A DNA stretch of 64,000 bases from the NCBI RefSeq assembly GCF_030125375.1, contig NZ_JASJUU010000003.1, positions 820,247 to 884,246 on the forward strand. Direction: 5' to 3'. The stretch is from Pseudoalteromonas umbrosa. GTDB lineage: Bacteria > Pseudomonadota > Gammaproteobacteria > Enterobacterales > Alteromonadaceae. The notes below the pieces were generated by a model. The model was not told the origin of the DNA, searched no databases, and saw only the letters and a program-made list of their open reading frames with translations. The translations under genes and the position numbers were made by a program. Positions 63,576-64,000 of this stretch are shown here, piece after piece (position 1 is the stretch's first letter; each line of letters starts with the position of its first letter).

Positions 63576-64000
63576 ATGACAGAGCAAAAAAAACACCCAA
63601 TTTGGGCCAAACTGCCCGCCCCGATCGCCGCATTGCTGGACGCGCCATGGCAATTTAGTTTGTTTAAAGCCATGTCGTTAATCGAAAAGCATTGGGCGAT
63701 GGAGGGAGAGTTAGAGCAAGGCGCAAGCCAACGTGTACTGGTGAGCACCTTCAAAGAGTTAGGCTTTCCAGCATCGGATATTCGTGCTTGTGAATTGCTG
63801 CTCAGCCAGCGCGGTAAGCTGAAGCTAGAAACCGCATTTTTAGGCTTGTATGGCGTGGATGCGCCCATGCCCCATTACTTGCTTGAGCAGGCCGCTAACG
63901 ATGAAGAAATGGGCGCACGTACTCGGGCATTTTTAGATATTTTTAATCATATTTTGTACTGCCAATTGTACCAAGCATGGAAAAAATCACAGATCAATTT
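63576..64000 (+). CDS. tssG: TssG T6SS baseplate protein, cut by window edge
   Basis: The open frame continues past the right edge; 141 residues are visible. It shows the TssG opening pattern with DAPWQFSLFKAMSLIEKHW and ACELLLSQRGKLKLETAFLGLYG. TssG is the second wedge protein of the baseplate. The remaining T6SS genes, including tssH (ClpV), are not in the window and may lie beyond. Confidence 0.9.
   Translation, partial: MTEQKKHPIWAKLPAPIAALLDAPWQFSLFKAMSLIEKHWAMEGELEQGASQRVLVSTFKELGFPASDIRACELLLSQRGKLKLETAFLGLYGVDAPMPHYLLEQAANDEEMGARTRAFLDIFNHILYCQLYQAWKKSQIN

Noticed and set aside
1..64000. tRNA, rRNA, insertion sequences, integrase or att sites
   Set aside because: I looked for transposase or integrase frames and tRNA-like cloverleafs at the island edges and saw none that I could support.

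Overview
The window comes from a Gram-negative bacterium, most likely a marine gammaproteobacterium of the Alteromonadales (Pseudoalteromonas-like). This is inferred from the low-GC backbone, the sigma-54 regulated MacAB-type exporter operon and the gene order of the type VI secretion locus. No marker gene fixes the genus.

The left 37 kb is an AT-rich biosynthetic island that I read as a cephamycin-type beta-lactam gene cluster. On the minus strand (1-8918) lie an ACV synthetase running off the left edge, with adenylation codes read from the sequence as EPRNLVEFVK (aminoadipate type) and DHESDIGITK (cysteine type). Upstream of it lie isopenicillin N synthase (all catalytic residues present) and a GNAT acetyltransferase. 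A 1 kb AT-rich divergent region follows. A long plus-strand series (9967-21548) then encodes an unknown protein, an FkbH-like glyceryl-transfer protein, an acyl carrier protein, a GT1 glycosyltransferase, an alanine-racemase-like protein, a second carrier protein, expandase CefE and hydroxylase CefF. It ends with a thioesterase carrying a TubC-like docking domain, a beta-lactamase-fold protein with Cys in place of the nucleophilic Ser, and CmcI. CmcJ, the partner of CmcI in 7-alpha-methoxylation, lies at 31254-32129 on the minus strand. Between them sit a MacAB-like tripartite exporter, a short HlyD adaptor with a C39-like-domain ABC exporter, and a tandem GT2 glycosyltransferase. A sulfotransferase, a NodB-type deacetylase and two more GT2 genes complete the island.

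Together these genes predict the path ACV -> isopenicillin N -> penicillin N -> DAOC -> DAC -> 7-methoxycephem. The classical epimerase CefD, carbamoyltransferase CmcH and lysine aminotransferase are absent from the window. The alanine-racemase homologue is a candidate replacement epimerase. The FkbH/ACP/TE/Cys-beta-lactamase-fold set, glycosyltransferases and sulfotransferase suggest an otherwise undescribed decorated cephamycin.

From about 37 kb the composition becomes more GC-rich and the genes look like host backbone. A sigma-54 promoter with a palindrome array drives a MacAB-type exporter operon with its own NtrC-family regulator and sensor kinase (37297-44461). This is followed by a 38-residue Gly/Pro-rich peptide gene, a hybrid-like orphan sensor kinase, and a BLUF photoreceptor. 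A type VI secretion cluster (VgrG, then TssJ-K-L-M-TagF-TssA-B-C-Hcp-TssE-F-G) runs off the right edge. The beta-lactam island and the T6SS make this an antagonism-rich stretch.
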